Positions 8,497-16,549 of a stretch of DNA of 32,063 nt are shown piece by piece. The translations under genes were made by a program, and so were the position numbers. Location: assembly GCA_018064805.1 (NCBI GenBank), contig JAGHUN010000065.1, positions 1 to 32,063 on the forward strand. Direction: 5' to 3'. Every line of letters begins with the position of its first letter. Within the stretch, counting starts at the first letter, position 1. The notes beneath the pieces are model-generated. The model saw only the letters and a program-made list of their open reading frames with translations, searched no databases and had not been told where the DNA came from. This DNA comes from Candidatus Colinaster scatohippi (GTDB taxonomy: Bacteria > Bacillota > Clostridia > Lachnospirales > Lachnospiraceae).

Positions 8497-9075
8497 CTAT
8501 AGTCCAAACGCATTGCAAAAAACAAATACATCTGTCCCAATTAGGAACGCACTACCGATAAAATATGCCTTATTTCTAAAGCCATATCCATATCTGTATC
8601 CTATATATAATCCGCAGCAGGTCATCACAATTGCAATAAATATCAGAACCGGCAATTCTATGACAAGATCCGTTTCAAAAGCTCCAAATGCCACTCCTAC
8701 AAAAAATGTCCTTATTCCTATCTCCAACCCCGACTTTATTGCACTCACAATACTAACATCATCATTCCTGCATTCAACTACATTTTCACCCTTTATCCCT
8801 GCAACAAGCATCCATATGGCAAGTGTTGCAAGGATAACAATGGCAATAAAGTGAAGCATATTGGAATTGGCATGTGTCATTCCTGTCAGTTTGATGGCTT
8901 CTATAGTAATATCCCCAAGTGCCAATGCTATTAGTTGCCATATTGAAAAAACAGTTCCGTATATTGCTACTTTTTTACGGTCAATCTTGGAATACGAAGA
9001 ACTTAAGCATATAATTCTGGCAAATATATCAAAAGATACGCCAACTGCTATCAGTAATATTTCAAATAACCTCAT
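8497..9075 (-). CDS. MntP-like (DUF204) integral membrane protein
   Basis: A 192-aa protein with about six hydrophobic segments in two halves, the size and layout of the MntP putative Mn2+ efflux family. The first half opens with LLIAVGVSFDIFA, matching the family's G-x-S-x-D-x-F/A motif in TM1. The second-half counterpart (IGIRTFFVGVAFGAF) lacks the expected aspartate, so transport of manganese is uncertain. The start is set at the internal ATG (9075), which has GGGGAGG 7 nt upstream; the longer frame from 9105 would place that RBS inside the gene. It begins 44 nt after the lipoprotein stop and no terminator is visible between them, so it may be the third gene of the MMPL operon. Confidence 0.65.
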   Translation of the reverse strand: MRLFEILLIAVGVSFDIFARIICLSSSYSKIDRKKVAIYGTVFSIWQLIALALGDITIEAIKLTGMTHANSNMLHFIAIVILATLAIWMLVAGIKGENVVECRNDDVSIVSAIKSGLEIGIRTFFVGVAFGAFETDLVIELPVLIFIAIVMTCCGLYIGYRYGYGFRNKAYFIGSAFLIGTDVFVFCNAFGL

Positions 9076-9119
9076 CCGGTAACCTCCCCATATACTATTA
9101 GGCATACCATGCCATCTAC

Positions 9120-11759
9120 TTACTTTATGGCATCAGTTTTGTAAACGAACTTAACTGACGAATCTACAGAAGAATCTGCTGCAGAGAAAATATTATACTC
9201 ATTACCCGCATCAAGTACCGCATTAAGTGTATCCACTACATCCTGAACATCATCACCAAAAAGTTCTGTAAGTTTATCGATACCTTCTGACTTAAACTTG
9301 AACATACCATCCATAAGTTCTTTAGTTCCATCTTCCAAAGTAAGTGTTCCTTCATAAAGCGTACCGGCGCCCTCCTTAAACTGATTAGTACCATCTTTAA
9401 GAGCCGCTGCACCTACTGTCAGTTCCCCTGTTCCGGATTTAAGAGTACCGGCACCTGCTACAAGCTCACCCGTTCCGTTTTTAAGTGTACCAACACCTGC
9501 TACAAGTTCCCCTGTTCCGGATTGAAGCGTAGCTGCACCTGCTGCAAGCTCACCAGCACCGTTATTTAATGCATTGACTCCTGCAACTGCTGCCTCTGCA
9601 CCGGTCTTAAGTGTTGTCATACCATTAGTAATCTGGCCATTACCTGCAATAAGCTTATCAATTGAACTAACCCCTGTACCGTCATTAGCAGTCAGACCAT
9701 ATAAGCCTTTGCACACACTGCTTAAATAATACTGTGCATCAGGTGTCATTCCATTAGCCTGCAAATCTGCCTGAACATTTGCCACTGTTCCTGAATATGT
9801 ACTTAAATAATTCATAATCTGTGTATAAGCTGTATATGATGCAAGTATATTACTATACTCCTGATAATCTGCTGCATATTTATCAACTGCACCCATTATT
9901 GCATCAGCATCATATGAATATATCTCTTTATCAGCTGTTGTGTACTGAGTATATGAAAATGTTCCTGTCTCTGTTTCTTCTGTAGAATCACTGCTATCCA
10001 GACTATAATCACCATCTGTGATAATCTCTCCATCTTCGCCGACAACAGTTTCACCCTTCATATAATAATTATTGACAGTTGTTGAAGTAACATATGTATA
10101 TTCGCCTGTTAACTCCTCACTTCCTACTACCACCTCAACATTCTCAACAGATGGTGCGGCAAGAAGTGCTTCTATCGATTCACGATCTGCTGCTAGTATT
10201 CCTTCATATGAATTAATTTCACTCTCATACTGGGCTGCAAGATTAGCATATTCATTAATATCCTGCTTCATGTTATCTGAAAGGTCACCTACTGACTCAA
10301 TTGCCGATTCAATTGAAGCATTCATCATACTTCCGCCCTGACCGTAGCTCATCCAGGAAGCACCATATGTCATCTTGTAAGCCGCATCTGCTGCTGCATA
10401 CAACTGTGAAGCACCATTCTTCAAATCATTAAGTCCTGTCCCAAGCGTTGTTGAACCTGTTATCAATTCATTGGCCCCCGATACAAGTCCCGGAGCTGCT
10501 GCTGCCAGTTCACCCGTTCCCTTTTTAAGTTTATCTGCACCTGCCTTTAGACTTCCGGCACCGTCATTTAATCTTCCGGCACCTGATAAAAGAGAACCCA
10601 CACCATCATCAACCTTGCCGATTCCATCTGCCAGTTCACCGGCTCCGGAGTCAAGCTTACCTGCACCTTCAAGTAATTTGCCCGCACCATCATCAAGGTC
10701 CTTGGTTTTATCTGCTAATGTCTTAGCACCATTAGATAATTCAGTCGATCCATCATGCAACCTCTGGCTACCTGCTGCCAGTTTGTCAACCCCACCTGTC
10801 AGTTCATCCATCGAATCTGTAATTCCTGATGTATCAATATCAAGCTCCGAATCAAGATTTAAGCTTGAAAGTACGTCAGACATTGCCATTGTCATTGTCT
10901 GATTCATCGTAAAATCAACTACATCTGCTGTTATTTCTACATATTCAGGTATTTTTTTCTCATTAAGCAAATCTGCATCAGCCTGGGAATCAAGCTTGTC
11001 CTTAATACCTGTAGTCTCTAAAGAATCAGCCAATCCCGGAAAGGCCATTCCAATTACAATTGCATTACTTCCTGAATCAATAATTCGTCCGTTTGTTACT
11101 TCTATGTTGGAAAAATGAGCACTATCCAGTATTGCACCGGACATCATCGTAAACGGGACATAGATTTCTTTTTCCTTACCATTAACTGCAACGGTTCTCT
11201 TCTCGTTATTGGTATAATCAAATCTGATTGTTACCTTTCCTGACTTACCTGCAAGTTCAGCCGGTGCGATTTCCTGTCCATCCAGATAATATGTAAGTTT
11301 CACATCTACCGGAAGCTCTGCATCCGTAGTTCCCTGATAATGAATATCATTACCATTGGCGTTCCATGTAATATTACCATTTGCATCGACCGTATACTGC
11401 TCATCACCTGATACATTCTCAATATCTGTAAGATTAGTTACATCTGCAATCTGCTGCCCTGCCTCAGTATTTTTAAGCCAGTCACTTACAATAACCTTAT
11501 CTGTCTGTCCATTGGCATCTGCAAGGACATATACGATTTCCTCCTTTGCAGGGTTGCCATTTGTAGTATGCCCCTTACCTGCCTGTGTCTCCATAATCTT
11601 CTGTAATGTATCCGATTCTTCATCAATGTTTACCTCTACTGCAGTTTCTGCCACTGTAGCATTACCACATCCTGCAAGACTTGCTGCCATTAATGTCATC
11701 ATTGTAGCCATTGATATGAACTTAATTCCAAGCTTTTTAGCGATTTCTCTATTTTTCAT
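9120..11759 (-). CDS. Lipoprotein with two blocks of Gly-rich heptad repeats
   Basis: An 879-aa exported protein. Residues 10-31 form a lipoprotein signal ending in the lipobox SLAGC, with the acylated Cys at 31. Residues about 40-310 look like a beta-rich ectodomain. Two long blocks of 7-residue repeats, roughly L-x-x-G-A-G-x, run at about 318-455 and 695-830, separated by a less repetitive region with a Tyr/Thr-rich segment. The repeats resemble the extracellular X-x-x-G coils of YhgE/Pip and related MMPL-partner proteins, but there is no C-terminal membrane domain. RBS AAAGGA precedes the ATG at 11759. It lies 48 nt after the MMPL pump, so an accessory or cell-wall-spanning partner of that pump is the best guess. 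The matching DNA shows about 42-bp internal repeats (for example 9400-9560). Confidence 0.8.
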   Translation of the reverse strand: MKNREIAKKLGIKFISMATMMTLMAASLAGCGNATVAETAVEVNIDEESDTLQKIMETQAGKGHTTNGNPAKEEIVYVLADANGQTDKVIVSDWLKNTEAGQQIADVTNLTDIENVSGDEQYTVDANGNITWNANGNDIHYQGTTDAELPVDVKLTYYLDGQEIAPAELAGKSGKVTIRFDYTNNEKRTVAVNGKEKEIYVPFTMMSGAILDSAHFSNIEVTNGRIIDSGSNAIVIGMAFPGLADSLETTGIKDKLDSQADADLLNEKKIPEYVEITADVVDFTMNQTMTMAMSDVLSSLNLDSELDIDTSGITDSMDELTGGVDKLAAGSQRLHDGSTELSNGAKTLADKTKDLDDGAGKLLEGAGKLDSGAGELADGIGKVDDGVGSLLSGAGRLNDGAGSLKAGADKLKKGTGELAAAAPGLVSGANELITGSTTLGTGLNDLKNGASQLYAAADAAYKMTYGASWMSYGQGGSMMNASIESAIESVGDLSDNMKQDINEYANLAAQYESEINSYEGILAADRESIEALLAAPSVENVEVVVGSEELTGEYTYVTSTTVNNYYMKGETVVGEDGEIITDGDYSLDSSDSTEETETGTFSYTQYTTADKEIYSYDADAIMGAVDKYAADYQEYSNILASYTAYTQIMNYLSTYSGTVANVQADLQANGMTPDAQYYLSSVCKGLYGLTANDGTGVSSIDKLIAGNGQITNGMTTLKTGAEAAVAGVNALNNGAGELAAGAATLQSGTGELVAGVGTLKNGTGELVAGAGTLKSGTGELTVGAAALKDGTNQFKEGAGTLYEGTLTLEDGTKELMDGMFKFKSEGIDKLTELFGDDVQDVVDTLNAVLDAGNEYNIFSAADSSVDSSVKFVYKTDAIK

Positions 11760-11807
11760 CTCTATATCCTTTCATAAAACAAATCATTCATTTGCCAGTA
11801 TTTAAAA

Positions 11808-13895
11808 TCATTTCAAATTCGTTACCTTTTTAGGTCGGAAACCAATACTCGTCCTTATAATCAGTGGATCAAAAATCATAAGCACACTTGGTAAAACAAA
11901 GATTACCGTCACCATACTTATCAGGGCACCTCTTGCCATAAGTATGCAGAGTGAACTAATCATATCTATATCTGAATATGTGCCAACACCAAATGTTGCT
12001 GCAAAGAACGAAAGTGCGCTAACAATTACTGATTGAATTGAGCTTCCATGTGCAATTGTAATTGCCTCCTTTTTGTCCTTACCTGAATATCTCTCATTCT
12101 TATATCTGGTTGTCATCAGGATGGCATAATCAACTGTCGAACCTAATTGAATGGTTCCTATTACAATTGAAGCAATAAAAGGCAGCTTCGTTCCTGTAAA
12201 TCCGGGTATACCCATATTAATGAAAATCGCAAATTCGATTACTCCCACAAGTATTACCGGAAGTGATATTGATTTGAAAACAAGTGCAATAATCAAAAAG
12301 ATTATTCCTATTGATACAGTCGATACTGTATTAAAATCAATATCTGTTATCTGTATCAGATCCTTGGTACAAGGCGCCTCGCCTATTAGCATTGCCTTGT
12401 CATCATACTTGTCTATAATGGCATTAATCTCATCACACTGCTTGTTTACTTCATCTGAAGCAACCGGATATTCGCTCATTATCATGACCATTTCCCAATC
12501 GCCTGATTCAAGCATCTCCTTTGCCTTGTCAGGAATCATAGACTGCGGAAGACTGCTACCGGTAAATGCTTCTATACCAAGTACATTCTTAACACCTTCA
12601 ACCTCTTTTGCCTCATCCATAATTGCCACTTTATATTTATTATCAAGATTCTTATCCATCAGGATTATATGGGATGCTCCCATTGCGAAATCATTGTCCA
12701 GCTTTTCATTTGCCTGCACACTCTGAAGTGTTTTGGGAAGCGAACTGTCAAGATTATAATAAACACCTGTATGTGTGTATCCCCAAATTGCCGGAATCCA
12801 GATAATTACAAAGAGGATTGCTATAATAATGTAATGCCTGGTTATAAAAGCAGATATCCTGTCAAATCTTGGCATAAGTGGCTTATGCTTTGTTTTCTCT
12901 ATGCCCTTATCAAAAATAAGAATCATCGCCGGAAGAATTGTCACACAACATATAACTCCAATTACAACTCCCTTAGCCATTACGACTCCAAGGTCAAGTC
13001 CCAGTGTAAAGCTCATAAAACAAAGGGCTACGAATCCGGCAACTGTTGTAGTTGAGCTTGCTACAACAGATGAAAAAGTAGCGCTGATTGCCTGGGCCAT
13101 CGCCTCTTTTTTATCATCGCATTCAAGCTTCTTCTCCGAATAGCTATGCCAGAGAAAGATTGAATAGTCCATTGTTACTCCCAACTGAAGCACTGCCGTA
13201 AGTGCCTGTGTTATATAGGAAATCTCCCCAAGGAATATGTTGGTTCCAAGATTGTAGATTATCGACATTCCTATACTAAGAAGAAAAAATAACGGAATCA
13301 GGAAGGAATCCATTGTAATAGAAAGCACCACTACTGAAAGAGCAACTGCAATTGCAACATAGATAGGAGTTTCCTTATTGGAAAGATCTCTTGTATCTGT
13401 TACAATCGCCGACATTCCGCTTAAGAAACACTGTTCATTAGATAGCTCTCTAATCTTTCCAACCGCATCCATCGTTTCATCTGCTGAAATTCCGGTATCA
13501 TACATAATGAACATCATTGTTGTATCTGTATCTGCATTATTAAATGCTTCATAAATATCCGCAGGAAGCATCTCCATTGGAATTGACAAATCCATAAAGG
13601 AGTCATACCAGAGAACATCCTTAACATGATCTACCCCTTCAATTTCACTCTTTAGCTTTGAGACATCTTTCTCTTCCATGCCTTCTACCATATACATTGA
13701 AAAGCTTCCGACACCAAATTCATCAAGAAGAATCTGCTGTCCCTTCATTGTCTCAATCTCTTTAGGAAGATATGTCAGTACATCATAATTAATACGAGTA
13801 TTAAAATATCCTATCGCTGAAGGTATAAGCAAAAGCAACGCCATCAGTAAAATAACGAACCGCCCCTTTACTATCCCCTTTGAAAGTTTTTTCAT
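11808..13895 (-). CDS. MMPL/YdfJ-type RND transporter
   Basis: A 695-aa membrane protein with the two-fold MMPL design: TM1 at about 12-30, an extracytoplasmic domain (about 35-175), a five- or six-TM cluster, then the same layout repeated. The signature TM4-type motifs are present in both halves: GVTMDYSIFLW (239-249, Asp243-Tyr244) and GSTVDYAILMT in the second half. The length is on the short side, typical of Gram-positive YdfJ-like members. RBS AAAGGA lies 9 nt before the ATG at 13895. It starts an operon with the repeat lipoprotein and perhaps the MntP-like gene, and a TetR gene lies upstream. It probably exports a lipid or amphiphilic compound; the substrate cannot be read from sequence. 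Confidence 0.92.
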   Translation of the reverse strand: MKKLSKGIVKGRFVILLMALLLLIPSAIGYFNTRINYDVLTYLPKEIETMKGQQILLDEFGVGSFSMYMVEGMEEKDVSKLKSEIEGVDHVKDVLWYDSFMDLSIPMEMLPADIYEAFNNADTDTTMMFIMYDTGISADETMDAVGKIRELSNEQCFLSGMSAIVTDTRDLSNKETPIYVAIAVALSVVVLSITMDSFLIPLFFLLSIGMSIIYNLGTNIFLGEISYITQALTAVLQLGVTMDYSIFLWHSYSEKKLECDDKKEAMAQAISATFSSVVASSTTTVAGFVALCFMSFTLGLDLGVVMAKGVVIGVICCVTILPAMILIFDKGIEKTKHKPLMPRFDRISAFITRHYIIIAILFVIIWIPAIWGYTHTGVYYNLDSSLPKTLQSVQANEKLDNDFAMGASHIILMDKNLDNKYKVAIMDEAKEVEGVKNVLGIEAFTGSSLPQSMIPDKAKEMLESGDWEMVMIMSEYPVASDEVNKQCDEINAIIDKYDDKAMLIGEAPCTKDLIQITDIDFNTVSTVSIGIIFLIIALVFKSISLPVILVGVIEFAIFINMGIPGFTGTKLPFIASIVIGTIQLGSTVDYAILMTTRYKNERYSGKDKKEAITIAHGSSIQSVIVSALSFFAATFGVGTYSDIDMISSLCILMARGALISMVTVIFVLPSVLMIFDPLIIRTSIGFRPKKVTNLK

Positions 13896-14010
13896 CTTAT
13901 CAAGTCCTTTCCTTTTCGTTATGCTTTACAAGATATTTCTTCTTGTTTTCATCTTATGCCTCAATAATAGAAGCATTAGCTATACTCATACATATTCAAA
14001 AAAAGGAAAG

Positions 14011-14029
14011 TGTCGATAATATGTAGACA
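14011..14029. promoter_or_regulatory. Candidate operator upstream of the MMPL operon
   Basis: A 19-bp interrupted palindrome, TGTC-N11-GACA with a few further matches inside, lies 116 nt upstream of the MMPL start and in the gap that separates it from the TetR gene. Size and position fit a TetR operator. It is one imperfect palindrome in AT-rich DNA and may be chance. The rest of 13896-14180 shows nothing else I can name. Confidence 0.3.
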
Positions 14030-14182
14030 TTTAGGTGACCGCGTAGCGACTATAAATACATATATTTATAATTTGTAATTTAAAAATATACATTTAACAT
14101 GATTTGTATAATTCATCGAGTTGAAACACTTCATAGTCTCGTCAGAGGTTATTGCACGTGAGTAAGCATTCAATATTCTTCA

Positions 14183-14290
14183 ACAGCATAACATAGATGT
14201 AACTCGCGAAGCGTGTTACATCTATGTTATGCTGTCGCCAAATGTCCATCCATGCAAGCATGATGTCCACTTGGCTCGTTGCCATAACAA
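14183..14290. repeat. Dispersed double-hairpin element, copy 1
   Basis: Hairpin 1 is a perfect 21-bp stem (14183-14203 with 14215-14235) capped by CGC-GAA-GCG. Hairpin 2 centres on CATGC-AA-GCATG (14251-14262), flanked by GCCAA/TTGGC (14237-14241 and 14271-14275). The element ends in CTCGTTGCCATAAC, then an A run that is also the T tract of the TetR terminator. A second copy lies at 31694-31797. The two share both hairpin cores, the right flank of hairpin 1 and the CTCGTYGCCATAACAAAAA end. There is no coding capacity. Confidence 0.8.
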
Positions 14291-14325
14291 AAAAGACCAC
14301 TGTGCCTTCAATCGCACAATGGTCT
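14286..14325 (-). terminator. Terminator of the TetR gene
   Basis: An 11-bp stem (one wobble; arms begin near 14295 and end near 14323) with an 8-nt loop is followed on the minus strand by six T. It lies about 20 nt after the stop of the TetR gene and separates it from the MMPL operon. Its T tract merges with the end of the dispersed element. Confidence 0.75.
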
Positions 14326-14343
14326 ATTAGTTGTTCTATTCAA

Positions 14344-14904
14344 TTATTTCATCTGACCGATAATTTCATCCAAATTACTTTCAAATACCGTCTCGCACAA
14401 GGCAGCCAGCTCACTTGGTGGAATAATCATATCTGTAAGTATCCATTTCACTGTAATAAACCGAATCGATCTGGCGTAATATTCAGCCAGCATATCCGGA
14501 GTCATCCACTTTCTAAAATGACCATCCTCTCCACATTTGCTAATAATATATTCCTTCAAGCGCTCTTCAATTAGCTTTTGAACAATTGATGCAAACGAAT
14601 TCTGACCTTCAAGCCTCGCTGCATGCATATAGAATTCCTTCTCATTTTCTACATTAGTGAAAATGAGTATAAGACTTTCCTTGATAAAGCCGCCATTCAC
14701 GAGTGGAATAATTGGTTCAATCAGTTCCTCCCTAATAATCCACTCAAGTAATTCATACTTATCCTGAAAATGATTATAAAAAGTAGGTCTAATGACACCG
14801 GCATTATCAGTTATTTCTTTAATAGTAATCTTTTCAATTGGCTGAGTCAGAACAAGTTTCTTAAAACTCTCCGCCAATGCCTCATTAGTTGTCTTTTTTT
14901 CCAT
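14344..14904 (-). CDS. TetR/AcrR-family transcriptional regulator
   Basis: A 186-aa cytosolic regulator. The helix-turn-helix is at about 22-50 (IEKITIKEITDNAGVIRPTF, then YNHFQDKYELLEWI), the standard TetR pattern with the YxHFxxKxxLL signature. The C-terminal region resembles the TetR_C_8 (DhaS-like) type, common in Firmicutes. Such proteins usually repress a neighbouring transporter; here the MMPL operon lies 448 nt downstream on the same strand behind a terminator, so the regulator has its own transcript. The ribosome binding site is weak (GGA about 11 nt before ATG). The ligand is unknown. Confidence 0.88.
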   Translation of the reverse strand: MEKKTTNEALAESFKKLVLTQPIEKITIKEITDNAGVIRPTFYNHFQDKYELLEWIIREELIEPIIPLVNGGFIKESLILIFTNVENEKEFYMHAARLEGQNSFASIVQKLIEERLKEYIISKCGEDGHFRKWMTPDMLAEYYARSIRFITVKWILTDMIIPPSELAALCETVFESNLDEIIGQMK

Positions 14905-14976
14905 AATATCATTCCAGTAAAAAAATATCAGTCGATAAACCGTTACATGTATGCAGCACTAACTAGATAATGCGCA

Positions 14977-15711
14977 TTACATAGCTGTATTAGCATATGG
15001 ATCATAATAAGCATCAGTTGGATTCAAACCTTCCTTAATGCTCAGGTACATTGCAGCCATTGTTCCGTAAATATATGGATTTACATAGAACAGACCAAGT
15101 ATTCCGCATGTGAAAACTGTAAGAATAACCCATCCGATGAATGAAAGCTGAAGGACAAATGCATCCATCTTGTTGCCCATCATCATATCCTTAGACAATG
15201 CAAATATTTCATCTGCGCTTAATGATGAATCCTCTGCAAGTAAATATGGAACCAACATATACTCATAACTCTTGATAATACCCGGAACAATCAAAAGCAA
15301 AGTCCAAAGGAATATATATAAATCTTTAAGGAACATAATCTTAACGATATTCATATAATCATTCTTAAAACCATAACCAATCTCGTTAAGAGATGCATTC
15401 TCAGAATCATTAAGAATAAAGAATCTCTGGCATCCAACTGCAATTGGATTAAATACAAAAATCTTGAGTGCAATAGAAATGAGTATTGCTACACAAGCTA
15501 CTCCAAGGATTATTGCTATTATTTGCGGTGTAAAAATATTAGCCAAATCATCTGCACCATTATTCTTGGCATTATTATACGAGCTTCCTGCCGAGCTACC
15601 GCCCGAGCCTCCTGCACATATACCTAATACTACGGCAGTAAGTACTGCATACCAATAATTACGATTTAATGCAGCCTTTCCCCTTGCTTTAACTTCTTCC
15701 CTAGTCCACAT
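14977..15711 (-). CDS. DUF975-family membrane protein
   Basis: A 244-aa polytopic membrane protein. The N-terminal MWTREEVKARGKAALNRNYW matches the start typical of DUF975 proteins, followed by TM1, a Gly/Ser/Asn-rich loop (about 32-55), and further helices. The family motif around LLIVPGIIKSYEYMLVPYLLAED (about 145-167, PGIIKSYEY is the core) is clear. A C-terminal tail NPTDAYYDPYANTAM follows. RBS AAGGAGG lies 8 nt before the ATG at 15711. The role of the family is unknown; it is probably a membrane-associated helper. It is transcribed away from the tRNA, apparently as a single gene. Confidence 0.85.
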   Translation of the reverse strand: MWTREEVKARGKAALNRNYWYAVLTAVVLGICAGGSGGSSAGSSYNNAKNNGADDLANIFTPQIIAIILGVACVAILISIALKIFVFNPIAVGCQRFFILNDSENASLNEIGYGFKNDYMNIVKIMFLKDLYIFLWTLLLIVPGIIKSYEYMLVPYLLAEDSSLSADEIFALSKDMMMGNKMDAFVLQLSFIGWVILTVFTCGILGLFYVNPYIYGTMAAMYLSIKEGLNPTDAYYDPYANTAM

Positions 15712-15835
15712 ATCAATCTCCTCCTTATATTTGACACATTTGACATATGATAATTATACACATATTTTCCAAAAAGAGAAGCAACATATTTACCAAACAA
15801 TTTCAAAAAAATAAACTATTTTTTCTAAAAAGTAC

Positions 15836-15864
15836 TTGCTTTTTATTTTATAATATAGTATATT
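15836..15864 (+). promoter_or_regulatory. Promoter of tRNA-Glu
   Basis: TTGCTT (15836-15841), a 17-nt spacer and TATATT (15859-15864) precede the tRNA by about 31 nt. The surrounding DNA is AT-rich, and other TATAAT-like words at 15849-15859 have poor spacing. Confidence 0.5.
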
Positions 15865-15895
15865 AAACAAGCGCGTTACAGAAACGCACTAAAAT

Positions 15896-15967
15896 GGCTC
15901 GTTGGTCAAGCGGTTAAGACGCTGCCCTCTCACGGCAGAATCAGCGGTTCGATTCCGCTACGAGCTG
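15896..15967 (+). tRNA. tRNA-Glu (anticodon CTC)
   Basis: A full cloverleaf can be drawn: acceptor GGCTCGT with ACGAGCT (a G-U first pair), anticodon stem CTGCC/GGCAG with loop CTCTCAC giving anticodon CTC at 15929-15931, and a T loop GGTTCGATTCC. The discriminator is G at 15967, followed by CTA, so CCA is not encoded. It is the only gene on the plus strand and has its own promoter and terminator. Confidence 0.95.
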
Positions 15968-15972
15968 CTAAA

Positions 15973-16004
15973 AGCACTAAGGTGATTACCTTGGTGCTTT
16001 TTTT
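15973..16004 (+). terminator. Terminator of tRNA-Glu
   Basis: An 11-bp stem (15973-15983 with 15988-15998, one wobble), a 4-nt loop GATT and a run of seven T lie 5 nt after the tRNA. Confidence 0.85.
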
Positions 16005-16039
16005 AACTTAAAATTATTGTCCCATTGTCACCAAATTGT

Positions 16040-16440
16040 TACTCTATTTTTTCTTGCTTTTCTTTGCCAATTATTATGCCCTTGCGGCCAAATCCTACCT
16101 GCTCTCGTATACGCACAATTATTTTCTTTGCTCTCCTTGCAATTTATTGTGTCCGTGCAGCAAAAAGGCGCTTATACACAATTATTTTCTTACTTTTCCT
16201 TGCCATTTATTGTGTCCGCACGGCAAAAAAACGCCTATACACAATTATTTTCTTACTTTTTCTTGCCATTTATTGTGTCCGCGCAGCAAAAAGGCTCTTA
16301 TACACAATTATTTTTTTACATTTCCTGACTTTTTATTGTGTCCGTGCAGCAAAAAGGCTCTTATACACAATTATTTTCTTACTTTTCCTTGCCGTTTATT
16401 GTGTCCGCACAGAAAAAAAGCTCTTATACACAATTCCTTC
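16040..16440. repeat. Tandem array, 63-bp period, with DnaA-box-like 9-mers
   Basis: The word TGTGTCCG recurs at 16148, 16211, 16274, 16337 and 16400, an exact 63-bp period. A diverged unit precedes (about 16075-16147, with 10 extra bp) and a truncated one follows. Each unit carries TTATACACA, at 16172, 16298, 16361 and 16424, with CTATACACA at 16235; this fits the DnaA-box consensus TTATNCACA. ACACAAT and ATTGTGT inverted repeats alternate through the array. The period is a multiple of 3, so all plus frames stay open over long stretches, but no ribosome binding site starts them. A sixth TTATACACA lies at 15754-15762. The rest of 16007-16549 shows no gene. Confidence 0.85.
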
Positions 16441-16549
16441 TTTTTAATAATTATTGTAACGAAATATTATTACAACAAACTAATCCCAACACTTAGATTC
16501 TTACAGCTAATCATGGTTTATTAACACTTCTGTTGCTACAACTAATCAA

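Noticed and set aside
9082-9120. A yybP-ykoY (manganese) riboswitch before the MntP-like gene
   Set aside because: Only 44 nt separate the lipoprotein stop from the start, too short for that riboswitch, and only a 5-bp hairpin is present.
10072-10902. Long plus-strand frames opposite the repeat lipoprotein
   Set aside because: They mirror the repeats of the minus-strand gene, start without ribosome binding sites and encode low-complexity Ser/Pro/Ala.
14183-14290. Integron attC cassette site
   Set aside because: Two hairpins are present but the RYYYAAC and GTTRRRY core sites are missing, and there is no integrase or cassette array.
16040-16440. CRISPR array
   Set aside because: The 63-bp units are near-identical over their full length with no unique spacers, and there are no cas genes nearby.
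15896-16440. tRNA-Glu as an integration site with the array as a mobile-element end
   Set aside because: No duplication of the tRNA 3' end was found elsewhere in the window, and there is no integrase gene.
16440-16549. Precursor peptide of a graspetide downstream of the ATP-grasp pair
   Set aside because: No minus-strand short frame with a ribosome binding site and a conserved core could be seen; a very short one cannot be fully excluded.
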